A stretch of DNA of 64,000 bases from Geothrix sp. (GCA_030681515.1 JAUXSE010000056.1:186001-250000); one strand, 5' to 3'. Shown: positions 16,442 through 25,488, numbered from the stretch's first letter. Notes: generated from the letters alone by a model not told the origin. Numbers and translations are program-made.

Positions 16442-17548
16442 CTACCCATCGGCCTTGAGTGACTTCGCCAGCAACTGAGTGCGGATGAAGACATCAATAT
16501 CGCCGTCCAGCACCTTCTGGGTCTGGCTGGTCTCCGCGCCGGTGCGGTGGTCCTTCACCATCTGGTAGGGCTGGAGGACGTAGCTGCGGATCTGGCTGCC
16601 CCAGGCCACATCGGCCTTGTCCCCGCTGGCGGCGGCCACCTTGTCCAGGAACTTCCGCTGTTCGACTTCGTAGAGCCGGCCCTGGAGCACTTTGAGAGCC
16701 GTGGCGCGGTTCTTGATCTGGCTGCGCTCGTTCTGGCAGCTCACCACGATGCCCGTGGGCAGGTGGGTGAAGCGCACGGCGGATTCGGTGCGGTTCACGT
16801 GCTGGCCCCCGGCGCCGCTGGCGCGGAAGACATCAATCTTGAGATCCTTGTCGGGGATGTCCACGTTGATGGTGTCGTCCAGTTCGGGGCTCACATACAC
16901 CGCCGCGAAGCTCGTGTGGCGGCGCTTGGCGGAATCGAAGGGGCTGATGCGCACCAGGCGGTGGACGCCGGCTTCGGCCCGCAGGTAACCATAGGAGAAG
17001 GGCGCATCCACGATGAAGGTGGCGCCCTTGATGCCGGCCTCCTCCCCATCCTGGTAGTCCACCATCTCGGTGGCCCAGCCCTTGGATTCGCAGAAGCGCA
17101 GGTACATGCGCAGCAGCATGGCCGCCCAGTCCTGGCTTTCGGTGCCGCCGGCGCCGGGGGCGATGGCCACGATGGCGTGGTTGTTGTCCAGATCGCCGCT
17201 GAGCATCATGCGCAGCTCCGCATCCTCGATGACCTTCCGGAGGTCCCCCTCGATGGATTCGACTTCCACCAGCATGTCCGCATCCTCCCGGGCCAGTTCC
17301 AGCCCGGTTTCCAGATCTTCCATCCCGCCCGACAGGCGCCTGGCGAGGGCGATGTCATTGGTGATGGTGCCCCGTTTCTGCAGGAGGGGCTTGGCGGCAT
17401 CCGGATCGTCCCAGAAGCCGGGCGCCGTGGTCCGTTCCTCGATCTGCTCCAACTCCAGGGCCTTGCGTTCGGGATCCAGGTGGGCGACCAACTGCTGGAC
17501 GCGGGGTTCCAGCTCGTTCTTGGCCCGCACCAGGGTCTCGAAATCCAT
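16442..17548 (-). CDS. prfB: Peptide chain release factor 2
   Basis: 368 residues. RF2 recognises UGA and UAA stop codons in the ribosomal A site. The codon-recognition tripeptide SPF is seen in HRLVRISPFDS, and the catalytic GGQ in ASGAGGQHVNRTESAVR. The N-terminus (MDFETLVRAKNELEPRVQQL, then VAHLDPERK) aligns through the place where many bacteria have a programmed +1 frameshift, but here the frame is continuous. The start was chosen by homology to RF2 because the frame stays open far upstream on this strand. Confidence 0.95.
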   Translation of the reverse strand: MDFETLVRAKNELEPRVQQLVAHLDPERKALELEQIEERTTAPGFWDDPDAAKPLLQKRGTITNDIALARRLSGGMEDLETGLELAREDADMLVEVESIEGDLRKVIEDAELRMMLSGDLDNNHAIVAIAPGAGGTESQDWAAMLLRMYLRFCESKGWATEMVDYQDGEEAGIKGATFIVDAPFSYGYLRAEAGVHRLVRISPFDSAKRRHTSFAAVYVSPELDDTINVDIPDKDLKIDVFRASGAGGQHVNRTESAVRFTHLPTGIVVSCQNERSQIKNRATALKVLQGRLYEVEQRKFLDKVAAASGDKADVAWGSQIRSYVLQPYQMVKDHRTGAETSQTQKVLDGDIDVFIRTQLLAKSLKADG

Positions 17549-17647
17549 CGTCCGCCTCTCCCAGCCCCCGCTGCCGATGCCAAGGCTGGGGGAACCTTCG
17601 AGTTTAAAGCAATCCGTGGGATTCCAGGCCCACGCTATTCTGGATGG

Positions 17648-18643
17648 ATGTCTGGATTCATCCCCGTGATCCCCGCCGATCTGGAGCCCACCATCCGTGG
17701 GGTCCTGACCGGCCATGGGGGGGTGCCCCTGGCCTGGGCCCGCTGGGAGCATCCCACGCCCAAGGGCCGGGTGGTGATCTCCCACGGCTACGGCGAACAC
17801 GGCGAGCGCTACCGGCATACCGCCCACTGGCTGCACGGCCTGGGCTGGTCCGTGTCCAGCATGGATCATCGCGGATTCGGGCGGTCCGGGGGCTTGCGGG
17901 GCGATGCGGTGGGCATCCGGGCCTTCGTGGACGATGTCGCGCTCTTCCTCCGCCAGGAACGCCGCCACGACGCCGACCGCACCGGTGCCACGGCGAGGGT
18001 CGTGGACGGCGTGCCCATGCCCCCCCTGCCGGTCTGCCCCCAGGTGGTGCTGGGCCACAGTTTCGGCGGCCTGGTGGCCCTCCTCACCCTGCTTTGGCAC
18101 GCGGACACGCTGGACGGACTGATCCTGTCGAGCCCGGCGGTGGCGGTGCGGTCGAATTCCAGGCTCCTCCTGCTCATGTCCCGCCTTCTGCGCTGGTTCA
18201 TGCCGCACCGCCCCATCCGGCTCCACGGCGACAAGAGCCGGGTCTGCTCCGACCCGGTCATCGTCCAGCGCTACGAGGCCGATCCGCTCTGCCACCGCTG
18301 GGCCACCGCCGCCTTCGGCACCGCCCTCGACGAGGGCCGGGCGGAGATCCTGCCGCTGGGCCACGAACTGGACCGCCCCATCCTCCTGCTGGAATCCGGA
18401 GCCGATACGGTGGTGGACCCGGACGCATCCGAGGAACTGTGGTCCGCCGTCCAGCCCCGGATGCTGGAACGCCATCGCCTGCCCGGCGTCTATCATGAGA
18501 TCTTCCACGACCGGCGGCGGGCCGAGGCCCAGGCCCTGGCCGAACCCTGGCTCGAGCAACTGGCCCGGGCCTGGAACCCTTCACCCTGGAACTCTTCGCA
18601 CCGTCCCGCCATGTCTGAAGTGCTGTCTCCGGAGTCCGCATGA
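17648..18643 (+). CDS. Alpha/beta hydrolase, monoacylglycerol-lipase-like
   Basis: 331 residues. Typical serine-hydrolase features are SHGYGEHGERY (oxyanion region, residues 45-55), DHRGFGRSGG, the nucleophile elbow GHSFGG with Ser138, an acid in SGADTVVDPDAS and a histidine in YHEIFHD. The pattern matches the Serine aminopeptidase S33/monoglyceride-lipase group, so it likely hydrolyses monoacylglycerols or other lipid esters. The frame is open upstream, but the ATG at 17648 gives the family N-terminus. It overlaps bamD by 4 nt. Confidence 0.85.
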   Translation: MSGFIPVIPADLEPTIRGVLTGHGGVPLAWARWEHPTPKGRVVISHGYGEHGERYRHTAHWLHGLGWSVSSMDHRGFGRSGGLRGDAVGIRAFVDDVALFLRQERRHDADRTGATARVVDGVPMPPLPVCPQVVLGHSFGGLVALLTLLWHADTLDGLILSSPAVAVRSNSRLLLLMSRLLRWFMPHRPIRLHGDKSRVCSDPVIVQRYEADPLCHRWATAAFGTALDEGRAEILPLGHELDRPILLLESGADTVVDPDASEELWSAVQPRMLERHRLPGVYHEIFHDRRRAEAQALAEPWLEQLARAWNPSPWNSSHRPAMSEVLSPESA

Positions 18644-19569
18644 AGCGCATCCTCACCGCCCTCTCCCTGGCCACCCTGGTGGTGGTCCTGGGCCTGGGCT
18701 GCCGCAAACCCAAGGCCGTGGACAAGGGCATCACCGCCGCCCAGCTCATGGCCACGGCGGACAAGCAGATGAAACAGGGCAAGTTCAACGAGGCCCGCAT
18801 GACCCTGCGCCACCTGGAGCAGTACCTGCCGGGATCGCCCGAGTTCCCCAAGGCCAAGCTCATGCTGGGAGACAGCTTCTTCTTCCAGTCGAACCCGAGC
18901 TACCCCGAGGCCGAGGTCGAGTACACCAGCTTCCTGAACTATTTCCCTCGCCACGAGCTGCGGGACTACGCCCTCTACCACCGCGCGCTGTGCCACTTCT
19001 CCTCCATCATGAGCGCCGAGCGCGACCAGGCCGAGACCCGGAGGGCCCTCGCCGGCTTCCAGCAGCTCATCAGCGAATCCCCCGGCAGCCCCTACGCCGG
19101 GGAAACCCGGGCCAAGATTCTCCAGTGCTGGCGCCGCATCGCCGAGCATGAACTGATCGTGGGCGTGTTCTATGTGAACACCTACTTCTATCCCGGCGCC
19201 GAGCGCCGGCTGAAGGCCCTGCTCGAAACCTACCCCGACTATGTGGATCGCGAGCGCGCCTACTACTACCTGGGGGAGGCGCTCCGCCAGCGCCTGCTCT
19301 CGGGCGAGGAGCTGGTCCAGTTCGAAAAGGATTACGCGGCCAAGCTGCAGAAGGAGAATCTGAGGGATCTCACCAAGGAGCAGATCGCTCAGTACGGCAA
19401 GGACTTCCTGGCCTTCAGCACCGAGCGGATCAACGGCTTCCGCACCGAGGCCAAGAGCTACTACCAGAAGCTGGTGGAAAGCTACCCGGGCTCCGAATGG
19501 GCCCGCCGCGCCGCCGATCGCCTCGTCACCATGGGCACCAGCGGCGTCAAGGAAGAGCTGGACAGTTAA
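18640..19569 (+). CDS. bamD: Outer membrane assembly lipoprotein BamD-like
   Basis: 309 residues. A lipoprotein signal peptide ends in LVVVLGLGC (Cys21). TPR-like repeats follow (MKQGKFNEARMTLRHLEQYLPGSP, then EVEYTSFLNYFPRHELRDYALYHRALCHF), characteristic of BamD/YfiO, which works with BamA to fold outer-membrane proteins. It is longer than the enteric protein (about 245 residues) because of an extra segment near 215-260. The ATGA overlap with the lipase gene suggests cotranscription. Confidence 0.85.
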   Translation: MKRILTALSLATLVVVLGLGCRKPKAVDKGITAAQLMATADKQMKQGKFNEARMTLRHLEQYLPGSPEFPKAKLMLGDSFFFQSNPSYPEAEVEYTSFLNYFPRHELRDYALYHRALCHFSSIMSAERDQAETRRALAGFQQLISESPGSPYAGETRAKILQCWRRIAEHELIVGVFYVNTYFYPGAERRLKALLETYPDYVDRERAYYYLGEALRQRLLSGEELVQFEKDYAAKLQKENLRDLTKEQIAQYGKDFLAFSTERINGFRTEAKSYYQKLVESYPGSEWARRAADRLVTMGTSGVKEELDS

Positions 19570-19574
19570 GTTCT

Positions 19575-19647
19575 GTCCGGGGGTTCCTCGCTGCGCGAAC
19601 ACCCCCGGACCCCCGCAGGATGGGCGGGCTGAGCCCGCCCATCCTGC
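19575..19647 (+). terminator. Two consecutive stem-loops after bamD
   Basis: First hairpin: GTCCGGGGGT (19575-19584) pairs with ACCCCCGGAC (19601-19610). Second: GCAGGATGGGCGGGC (19615-19629) pairs with its complement at 19633-19647 around the loop TGA. Neither has a T-tract. They separate bamD from the aldo/keto reductase gene and resemble repetitive extragenic palindromes. Confidence 0.6.
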
Positions 19648-19672
19648 CTGATCCCCACCATCAGGAGGCCCC

Positions 19673-20662
19673 ATGGATCTCAGCAGCCTCGGCCTGGGCA
19701 CCTACCTGGGCCCGGCCTCGGACGCCGCCGATGCCGCCTACGCCGAGGCCGCCCGGACCTTCCATGCCGCGGGGGGGAATGTCTTCGACACGGCCGCGAA
19801 CTACCGCGGCGGGCGCTCGGAACGGGCCCTGGGCGCAGCCTTCAAGGGGCTCCCCCGCGAGGATTTCTTCGTCTCCACCAAGGCGGGCTACATCCCCATG
19901 CCCGAAGCGGATCCCGAAGAAGGTCCCCGGGCCTGGTTCCATCGGGTGCTGGAGGGACCGGGCATTCTTTCCGTGGACGACCTGGTGGACGGCTGCCACG
20001 CCATGACTCCGGGCTACCTGGCCCACCAACTGGACATCAGCAGGGGGGCCCTGGGCCTCGATACCCTGGACCTGTTCCACCTGCACAATCCCGAACAGCA
20101 GCTCTCCCACCTGGGGCCCGAGGCCTTCTACGCCATGATCGGACGGGCCTTCGACGCCTGCGAGGGCTTCGTGGCATCGGGGAAGATCCGCGCCTACGGC
20201 GTGGCCACCTGGAACGGCTTCCGCGTGCCGCCCGGGCAGGAGGGGCACTTGAGCCTCGCCCGCCTGCTGGACGCCGCCCGGTTGAGCGGGGGCCGGGATC
20301 ATCACTTCCGCTGGATCCAGCTGCCCCTCAACCTGGCCATGCCCGAAGCCCACCTGGCGCCGACCCAGATGATGGACGGCACGGCGATGACACCCCTGGC
20401 CGCGGCCCAGGCCAGCGGACTTTCGGTCCAAACATCAGCTTCCATCATGCAGGCGCGCATCCTGCGCCAGCTGCCGGAAGGCTTCGCGGAGGCGCTCGGC
20501 CTCCAGACACCCGCCCAGGCGGCCTTGCAGTTCACCCGCTCCTGCCCCGGCGTCACCACCGCCCTCTGTGGCATGGGGAAGGCCGCCCACGCGATCGAGA
20601 ACGCCGCCGTCATGGCCCTTCCGAAACTGGATCCCGTCGCCCTGGAAAGCCTCTTCGGATGA
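19673..20662 (+). CDS. Aldo/keto reductase family protein
   Basis: 329 residues with the AKR TIM-barrel pattern: SLGLGTYLG, FDTAANYRGGRSERALG (catalytic Asp and Tyr near 39 and 44), STKAGY (catalytic Lys), DLFHLHNPEQQL and KIRAYGVATWNG. The enzyme should reduce a carbonyl using NAD(P)H; the substrate is unknown. AGGAGG precedes the start. It overlaps the thiE-like gene by 4 nt, so a role linked to thiamine synthesis is possible but unproven. Confidence 0.85.
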   Translation: MDLSSLGLGTYLGPASDAADAAYAEAARTFHAAGGNVFDTAANYRGGRSERALGAAFKGLPREDFFVSTKAGYIPMPEADPEEGPRAWFHRVLEGPGILSVDDLVDGCHAMTPGYLAHQLDISRGALGLDTLDLFHLHNPEQQLSHLGPEAFYAMIGRAFDACEGFVASGKIRAYGVATWNGFRVPPGQEGHLSLARLLDAARLSGGRDHHFRWIQLPLNLAMPEAHLAPTQMMDGTAMTPLAAAQASGLSVQTSASIMQARILRQLPEGFAEALGLQTPAQAALQFTRSCPGVTTALCGMGKAAHAIENAAVMALPKLDPVALESLFG

Positions 20663-21216
20663 TCCTCCTGGCCATCACGCCGGGGTTCGGTTTCGATCGC
20701 GAAGCCTGGCGTTCCGTGCTCCGGTCCGGGGTGGATGCCTTCCTCATTCGCGAAAAGGATCTGCCCGCGAAGGATCTCCTGGGGGCCGCCCGCTGGTGCC
20801 AGGACACCGCGCCCGAAGTCGCGCTCTGGGTGGCGGGCCGCCTGGATGTGGCCCTCGCCGCAGGCTGCGGCCTCCACGCCCCCGAAGCCCATCCCGATCT
20901 GGAACCGGGGCTGGTGTCACTGTCCCGCCCCCTCCACGAGGAAGCCCAGTGGGAGGCCCGGCGGGCCGCGGATCAACTGCTGGTTTCCCCCATCTTCGCC
21001 AGCCCCGGCAAGGGCGATCCATGGGGGACTGCGCGGCTCCATCGCTTTCTCGACCCCCTGCCCCAGGAGGGCCCGCGGATCCTCGCCCTGGGCGGAGTGG
21101 ACCCCCGGAACACCCCTTCGCTCAGGCACCCCCGCCTGGCCGGCATCGCCGCCATCCGGCCCTTCTGGGAGGGGGATCCCGCTCGGGCCGTGGAGGCCTT
21201 CCGCCAGGCCGGATGA
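20659..21216 (+). CDS. Thiamine phosphate synthase/TenI-like protein
   Basis: 185 residues, shorter than typical ThiE (about 210). TIM-barrel landmarks: LLAITPG, DAFLIREKDLPAKDLL, VSLSRPLHEEAQWEA, DQLLVSPIFASPGKGDPWG and ILALGGVDPRN. These match the phosphate- and pyrophosphate-binding loops of ThiE/TenI, but the shortening leaves open whether it is a synthase or a TenI-type aminase-like protein. It starts inside the stop codon of the aldo/keto reductase gene. Confidence 0.72.
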   Translation: MILLAITPGFGFDREAWRSVLRSGVDAFLIREKDLPAKDLLGAARWCQDTAPEVALWVAGRLDVALAAGCGLHAPEAHPDLEPGLVSLSRPLHEEAQWEARRAADQLLVSPIFASPGKGDPWGTARLHRFLDPLPQEGPRILALGGVDPRNTPSLRHPRLAGIAAIRPFWEGDPARAVEAFRQAG

Positions 21217-21352
21217 GCGTATCCTCAACCCCATGTTCCGGGACTTGAGGGAGCCGGTCAGCGCGCCGCGCCGCCTGATGGCCTGGTTCGGTGTGGACTG
21301 ACCTGGCCGGCCGCCGGAACCCCCACTGCTATCCTGGAGGCCAGGAGGGCCC

Positions 21353-21613
21353 ATGGACTTGCCGGAACATCTGCACCACCTGGTGAGCGATCTGGGCGAT
21401 TCCCTGGTGAAGGCCCTGTCCGAGGATGATCATTGCCGCGATCTGGCCTTCCAGATCCAGGCCAAGGGCTACGGCTTGATGCTGATCCTGGAGGCCTCTC
21501 CCATGAGCTTCGGCCCCAGGGAGATCTCTGATCCCGAGGATGCGGATTCCTCGCTGCCCTTTTCCGAGGACGATCTGCGGCTGATGAAATCCTTCAAGAT
21601 CCGGATGGACTGA
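21353..21613 (+). CDS. Conserved-looking small protein of unknown function
   Basis: 86 residues, acidic, no signal peptide or membrane segment. It has an amphipathic N-terminal helix (DLPEHLHHLVSDLGDSLVKAL) and a central hydrophobic strand (YGLMLILEASP). CAGGAGGGCCC precedes the ATG and the stop overlaps the rlmN start (TGATG), so it is almost certainly translated. No family recognised. Confidence 0.7.
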   Translation: MDLPEHLHHLVSDLGDSLVKALSEDDHCRDLAFQIQAKGYGLMLILEASPMSFGPREISDPEDADSSLPFSEDDLRLMKSFKIRMD

Positions 21614-22773
21614 TGTCAATTCGACCCTGGGATTCCCCGGCCCCCGAAGCCGGCTCGGGACCGCGCCCCAACGCCGCGGGCCTGGGCCGCGGGGAGCTGG
21701 GATCGCTCCTGGCCGCCCTCGGGGAACCGGCCTGGCGCGGCGGGCAGATCTTCTCGGGCCTCTTGCGGCAACGCTGGACGCGCTGGGACCAGTTCTCGAC
21801 CCTTTCCAAAGCCCTGCGCGCCCGGCTGGAGGCCGACGTGGACCTGGCCTGGCCGGCCATCGTCCAGAGCCAACCCTCTTCCGATGGATCCACCAAGCAC
21901 GTCTTCGAACTCGGTGACGGAAAACAGGTCGAAGGCGTCCACATGCCGTACGAGGATCGGGTCACGCTCTGCCTGTCGAGCCAGGTGGGCTGCGCCATGG
22001 GCTGCACCTTCTGCGCCACGGGCCAGATGGGCATCATCCGCAACCTCAGCGCCGCCGAGATCGTGGGCCAGGTGGTGGCCATGCTGAACCATCACGCGCA
22101 TCCCCCGGATCGGCCTGTGAGCCCGCAGCAGGAGGCGGAGGGCCACCGAGCGCAGCATGGCCCCGAAGGGGCGGGGCGCAGGATGCGCCCCGTGAACCTG
22201 GTGTTCATGGGCATGGGCGAGCCCCTGCACAACCTCGATCACCTGATGGCCGCCTTCGAGACCCTGACGGATCGGGAGGGCCTGGCCATCCCGCCCCGGC
22301 GCATCACCGTGTCCACGTCGGGCCTGGTGAACGGCATTGATCGCCTGGGAAGCCTCGCCCGCCGGCCGCGGTTGGCCCTGAGCCTGAACGGCACCACGGA
22401 TGAACACCGCTCGCGCATCATGCCCGTGAACCGCGTCTGGAACCTGGAGGCCCTGGCCGCAGCGCTGGCGCGTTTCCCGCTCCAATCCGGCGAGCGCATC
22501 ACCCTCGAATACGTCCTGCTGAAGGGCCTCACCGACAGCCTGGAGGATGGCCGCCGCCTCGCGGCCTTCGCGCGCCACTTCCCCGCCAAAGTGAACCTGA
22601 TCCCCTTCAATCCGCATGCGGGTTCGGGCTACGAGCCACCGGATGAATCCCGCGTCAGCGCCCTTTGCCGCCTGTTGTCCGAAGCCGGTCTGACCGTCAG
22701 CGTCCGCCGCAGCCGGGGCCAGGATGTGGCCGGTGCCTGTGGCCAGCTGGTGCGGAATCCCCGCCGGCCCTAG
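21613..22773 (+). CDS. rlmN: Dual-specificity rRNA/tRNA adenine C2-methyltransferase RlmN
   Basis: 386 residues. Radical-SAM methyltransferase acting on 23S A2503 and tRNA A37. The [4Fe-4S]-binding motif CAMGCTFC has Cys127, Cys131 and Cys134; the methyl-carrying Cys of the family lies in GQDVAGACGQL near 378. FMGMGEPLHN, TVSTSG and LIPFNP are also present. Residues 161-192 are an extra stretch absent from typical RlmN. It is encoded by two adjacent GC-rich palindromes (22160-22172 and 22172-22192), consistent with insertion of a palindromic element without loss of frame. The start overlaps the preceding small gene. Confidence 0.93.
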   Translation: MSIRPWDSPAPEAGSGPRPNAAGLGRGELGSLLAALGEPAWRGGQIFSGLLRQRWTRWDQFSTLSKALRARLEADVDLAWPAIVQSQPSSDGSTKHVFELGDGKQVEGVHMPYEDRVTLCLSSQVGCAMGCTFCATGQMGIIRNLSAAEIVGQVVAMLNHHAHPPDRPVSPQQEAEGHRAQHGPEGAGRRMRPVNLVFMGMGEPLHNLDHLMAAFETLTDREGLAIPPRRITVSTSGLVNGIDRLGSLARRPRLALSLNGTTDEHRSRIMPVNRVWNLEALAAALARFPLQSGERITLEYVLLKGLTDSLEDGRRLAAFARHFPAKVNLIPFNPHAGSGYEPPDESRVSALCRLLSEAGLTVSVRRSRGQDVAGACGQLVRNPRRP

Positions 22774-22859
22774 GGGTTCGCTCCCGGGGGCAGGCCCGGA
22801 TTCCATGGGAACGATCGCTTCCTGAACCAGGCCCAGGGGGTTTGGGGCATCCTGAAGCG

Positions 22860-23450
22860 ATGCCCGGTCCCCCCCTTTCCCTCTTCCGCCTCCTGGACCA
22901 GCTCCTGGAAGAGGATGGGAGTGTCTCCGTGCGGGAGCTCCTCGATCAGGCCGGGGAGCAGACCTACGGGCTGGCGCTGCTGATCCTGGCCCTCCTGACC
23001 TTCATTCCCGGCGTGGCCAACCTGGTGAGCCTCGGAACCCTGCTCCTGGGCCTGCAGCTGTGGTGGGGGCGGAGCCACCTCTGGCTGCCCGAACGCCTTC
23101 AGCGTTTTGAAATGCAGCGGGGACACGTGAAGGAACTGCTGGCCCAGGTGGAGGCCCGCATCGCCTGGCTCGGGGCCCGGACGGCGCCACGGAAGCCCCC
23201 GGGCCGGCGCACCCTCGGGTTCCTGGTGAGCTGGACGGCCTTCCTGGCGGCCCTGCCCCTGCTCCTCCCCTTCGCCAACATTCTCCCGGCCATCGGCCTG
23301 GTACTCCTGGGCGTCTCCCTCCTGGAGGAATGGCCCCTCCTCGCCTGGCTGGGCGCGGGGTTCAGCCTGCTCACGACCCTCTACTTCGCCCTGTCCGCAG
23401 GCCTCGTCTGGGAAACCCTGAAGACCGCGGTCCATGCGGTGATGGCATGA
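22860..23450 (+). CDS. ExoD-family exopolysaccharide synthesis membrane protein
   Basis: 196 residues. The N-terminal LLDQLLEEDGSVSVRELLDQAGEQTYGLALLILALLTFIPG segment starting near residue 9 is the ExoD signature, followed by VSLGTLLLGLQLWWG and several hydrophobic helices. ExoD affects exopolysaccharide production and alkali tolerance in rhizobia; the biochemical role is unknown. The frame is open upstream, but ATG 22860 gives the family N-terminus. It overlaps trmD by 4 nt. Confidence 0.8.
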   Translation: MPGPPLSLFRLLDQLLEEDGSVSVRELLDQAGEQTYGLALLILALLTFIPGVANLVSLGTLLLGLQLWWGRSHLWLPERLQRFEMQRGHVKELLAQVEARIAWLGARTAPRKPPGRRTLGFLVSWTAFLAALPLLLPFANILPAIGLVLLGVSLLEEWPLLAWLGAGFSLLTTLYFALSAGLVWETLKTAVHAVMA

Positions 23451-24238
23451 GGTTCGACGCCCTCACGCTCTTCCCCGAATTCTTCGAGGTCGCCCGCCTG
23501 GGCGTCACGGGCCGGGCCTTCCGGGAGCTGGGGCACGGTCTGCGCACCCACAGCTACCGCCCCTTCGCAGGCAATGCCTTCGGCCACGTGGACGACGCCC
23601 CCTTCGGCGGAGGGCCGGGCATGGTGCTGCGCCCTGAGGTGCTGCGGGACACCCTGGCCTCCGTGCCGCGGTCCGGTGCCGGGCGCGTCATCCACTTCAG
23701 CCCCGCCGCCCCGCCGCTCACCCACGCGAAGGTGCTGGAACTGGCCCGCCTCGATCAGCTGATCCTGGTCTGCACGCGGTATGAGGGACTGGACCAGCGG
23801 GCCGTGGAACGGTGCATTGACGAGGAATTCAGCATCGGCGAGGCCGTCCTCAGCGGCGGCGAGCTGCCGGCCCTTTTTCTCATGGACGCTGTCTGCCGCT
23901 GGCTCCCCGGCGTGCTGGGCAACGAGGCCTCCGCCGGGCAGGACAGCTTCGCCACGGGCCTGCTGGACCACCCCCACTACACCCGGCCCGCCTCGTTCGA
24001 GGGCCTGGAAGCGCCGGCGGTCCTCCAGGGCGGCGATCACGGAGCCATCCGCCTCTGGCGCCTGCGGGAGGCCATGGCCCGCACCAGGCGCCTGCGGCCC
24101 GACTTGTGGACCGCCTACTTGAACGATCAGCTGGCCAGCCTCGACCGCCCCGCCCAGTGGTGCGCCTGGCAGGTGGAGCACCCCGGGGACGGGGAACGGC
24201 CCAAGCCCAGGGGGTGGAAGGGGTGGCGCCCCGAATGA
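23447..24238 (+). CDS. trmD: tRNA (guanine-N1)-methyltransferase
   Basis: 263 residues. TrmD methylates G37 of tRNAs to prevent frameshifting. Motifs: [55 protein letters not shown] and the trefoil-knot SAM-binding segment, then [16 protein letters not shown]. The start ATG overlaps the exoD stop. The usual upstream partners rpsP and rimM are not here; only the trmD-rplS part of the common operon is kept. Confidence 0.95.
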   Translation: MRFDALTLFPEFFEVARLGVTGRAFRELGHGLRTHSYRPFAGNAFGHVDDAPFGGGPGMVLRPEVLRDTLASVPRSGAGRVIHFSPAAPPLTHAKVLELARLDQLILVCTRYEGLDQRAVERCIDEEFSIGEAVLSGGELPALFLMDAVCRWLPGVLGNEASAGQDSFATGLLDHPHYTRPASFEGLEAPAVLQGGDHGAIRLWRLREAMARTRRLRPDLWTAYLNDQLASLDRPAQWCAWQVEHPGDGERPKPRGWKGWRPE

Positions 24239-24344
24239 CCCCTTCCCTTTCCCGGCGGATTCGATACACTGTTGGACTCCCCATCCGGGGACTTTCGAGC
24301 CATGTCCGCCGCTTCGGCCCGGGACCGCTGGCCCAGGAGCCCAC

Positions 24345-24704
24345 ATGAGCCACATCATTGATCGCCTCGAAGCCAGTCTGCTTCGCTCGGATCTCCCGCG
24401 CATCCAGCCCGGCGACACCGTCAAGGTGCACGTCAAGGTGAAGGAAGGCGAGAAGGAGCGCATCCAGCTCTTCCAGGGCATCGTCATCGGCATCAAGGGC
24501 GGCGGCATGCGCACCTCCTTCACCGTCCGCAAGGTCGCGAGCGGCGTGGGCGTGGAGCGCATCTTCCCCCTGAACAGCCCCACCATTGACAAGCTGGAAG
24601 TACTCCGCCACGGCAAGGTCCGCCGCGCCAAGCTCTACTTCCTGCGCGAGAAGCTCGGCAAGGCCGGTCGCCTCAAGGAGCGCCGCACGGACAAGGCCGA
24701 ATAG
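24345..24704 (+). CDS. rplS: 50S ribosomal protein L19
   Basis: 119 residues, with the L19 motifs [40 protein letters not shown] and [31 protein letters not shown]19 sits at the 30S-50S interface. CAGGAGCCCAC precedes the start. A 106-bp gap to trmD holds a TACACT hexamer (about 24265) that could be an internal promoter. Confidence 0.97.
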   Translation: MSHIIDRLEASLLRSDLPRIQPGDTVKVHVKVKEGEKERIQLFQGIVIGIKGGGMRTSFTVRKVASGVGVERIFPLNSPTIDKLEVLRHGKVRRAKLYFLREKLGKAGRLKERRTDKAE

Positions 24705-24723
24705 GCCGGTCCTCCATCCTTTC

Positions 24724-24750
24724 AAAAGGCGCCCAGGAGGGCGCCTTTTT
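24724..24750 (+). terminator. Intrinsic terminator after rplS
   Basis: The stem AAAAGGCGCCC pairs with GGGCGCCTTTT around the loop AGGA and continues into a T-run. It lies 20 bp after the rplS stop. An AT-rich stretch follows (24755-24825) with a TGACC-TTTTC-GGTCA inverted repeat (24808-24822) that may belong to the promoter of the next gene. Confidence 0.9.
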
Positions 24751-24912
24751 GTTGGAAAAACAGGAAAAACAATCAGAACTAACCCAAGGTAGATCTTTAA
24801 TTCTAATTGACCTTTTCGGTCATCAAACCCGATCGCTCTCCTCCCTTCTGTGGAAAAATGATGCCGGGTGCTCCGGCAGGTCCATCCAGGGCCGCCGTTC
24901 CCGGGAGAAACC

Positions 24913-25443
24913 ATGAAGATCTCGTCCCTTTCCACCCTGGCCATCCTGGCCGCCGCCCTATCCCTTCAGGCCGAAGCTCCCCGCTACGGTGTTCAGGGCC
25001 TGGTGAACATCCCCCTGGGCGACCTCAAGGACTACGCGGACAGCAAGCCCGGACCGGGCATCGGGATCCACGGCACCTTTGATCTGGGCGATGGCCACAT
25101 GCTGCGCCCCCGGTTGGACTACAGCGTCTACCCGGAAGCCTCCTTCGCCACCGTCAAGCAGACCGCCTCCAACCTCAGCCTGGGGGGTGACTACCTCTAC
25201 TTCATCGCCGGCAAGCCGGAAGGGATCTACCTCACGGCGGGCCTATCGGCCATGCGCTGGTCCTTCGAGCACAGGGACGCCCTGACCACGGTGAACAGCA
25301 ACACCACCAAGCTCGGCCTGGCCGCCGGCGTGGGCTACCAGTGGAACGCCACCGTGGGCACCGAAGGCCGTTTCGTCCATTCCCGCATCGCCAGCAGCTT
25401 CCAGGCGGATGCCCTGCAGGTGGGCGTGACGGTGCGGTTCTAG
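24913..25443 (+). CDS. Small outer-membrane beta-barrel protein
   Basis: 176 residues starting at ATG 24913 after GGGAGAAA. The signal peptide MKISSLSTLAILAAALSLQAEA is followed by alternating amphipathic strands (GIYLTAGLSAMRWSF, KLGLAAGVGYQWN) and a C-terminal phenylalanine (QVGVTVRF), the outer-membrane insertion signature. It resembles the OmpW/OmpA-like eight-stranded barrel group. Ligand and function unknown. An upstream ATG at 24868 would add a non-signal extension and is less likely. Confidence 0.78.
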   Translation: MKISSLSTLAILAAALSLQAEAPRYGVQGLVNIPLGDLKDYADSKPGPGIGIHGTFDLGDGHMLRPRLDYSVYPEASFATVKQTASNLSLGGDYLYFIAGKPEGIYLTAGLSAMRWSFEHRDALTTVNSNTTKLGLAAGVGYQWNATVGTEGRFVHSRIASSFQADALQVGVTVRF

Positions 25444-25461
25444 CCCGTTCCCTCGTCTCTG

Positions 25462-25484
25462 CTCGGGCCCCGGTGGGGCCCGAG
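25462..25484 (+). terminator. Bidirectional stem-loop between convergent genes
   Basis: A perfect 10-bp stem, CTCGGGCCCC-GGT-GGGGCCCGAG, lies between the stops of the barrel gene and the UbiD gene, 5 bp from the latter. Confidence 0.75.
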
Positions 25485-25488
25485 TGAT

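Noticed and set aside
16547-17647. Open plus-strand frame opposite prfB
   Set aside because: Antisense shadow of prfB; the lipase begins at 17648 with recognisable motifs.
21233-21301. 22-codon ORF between the thiE-like gene and the small gene at 21.4 kb
   Set aside because: No ribosome-binding site and too short to support by composition alone.
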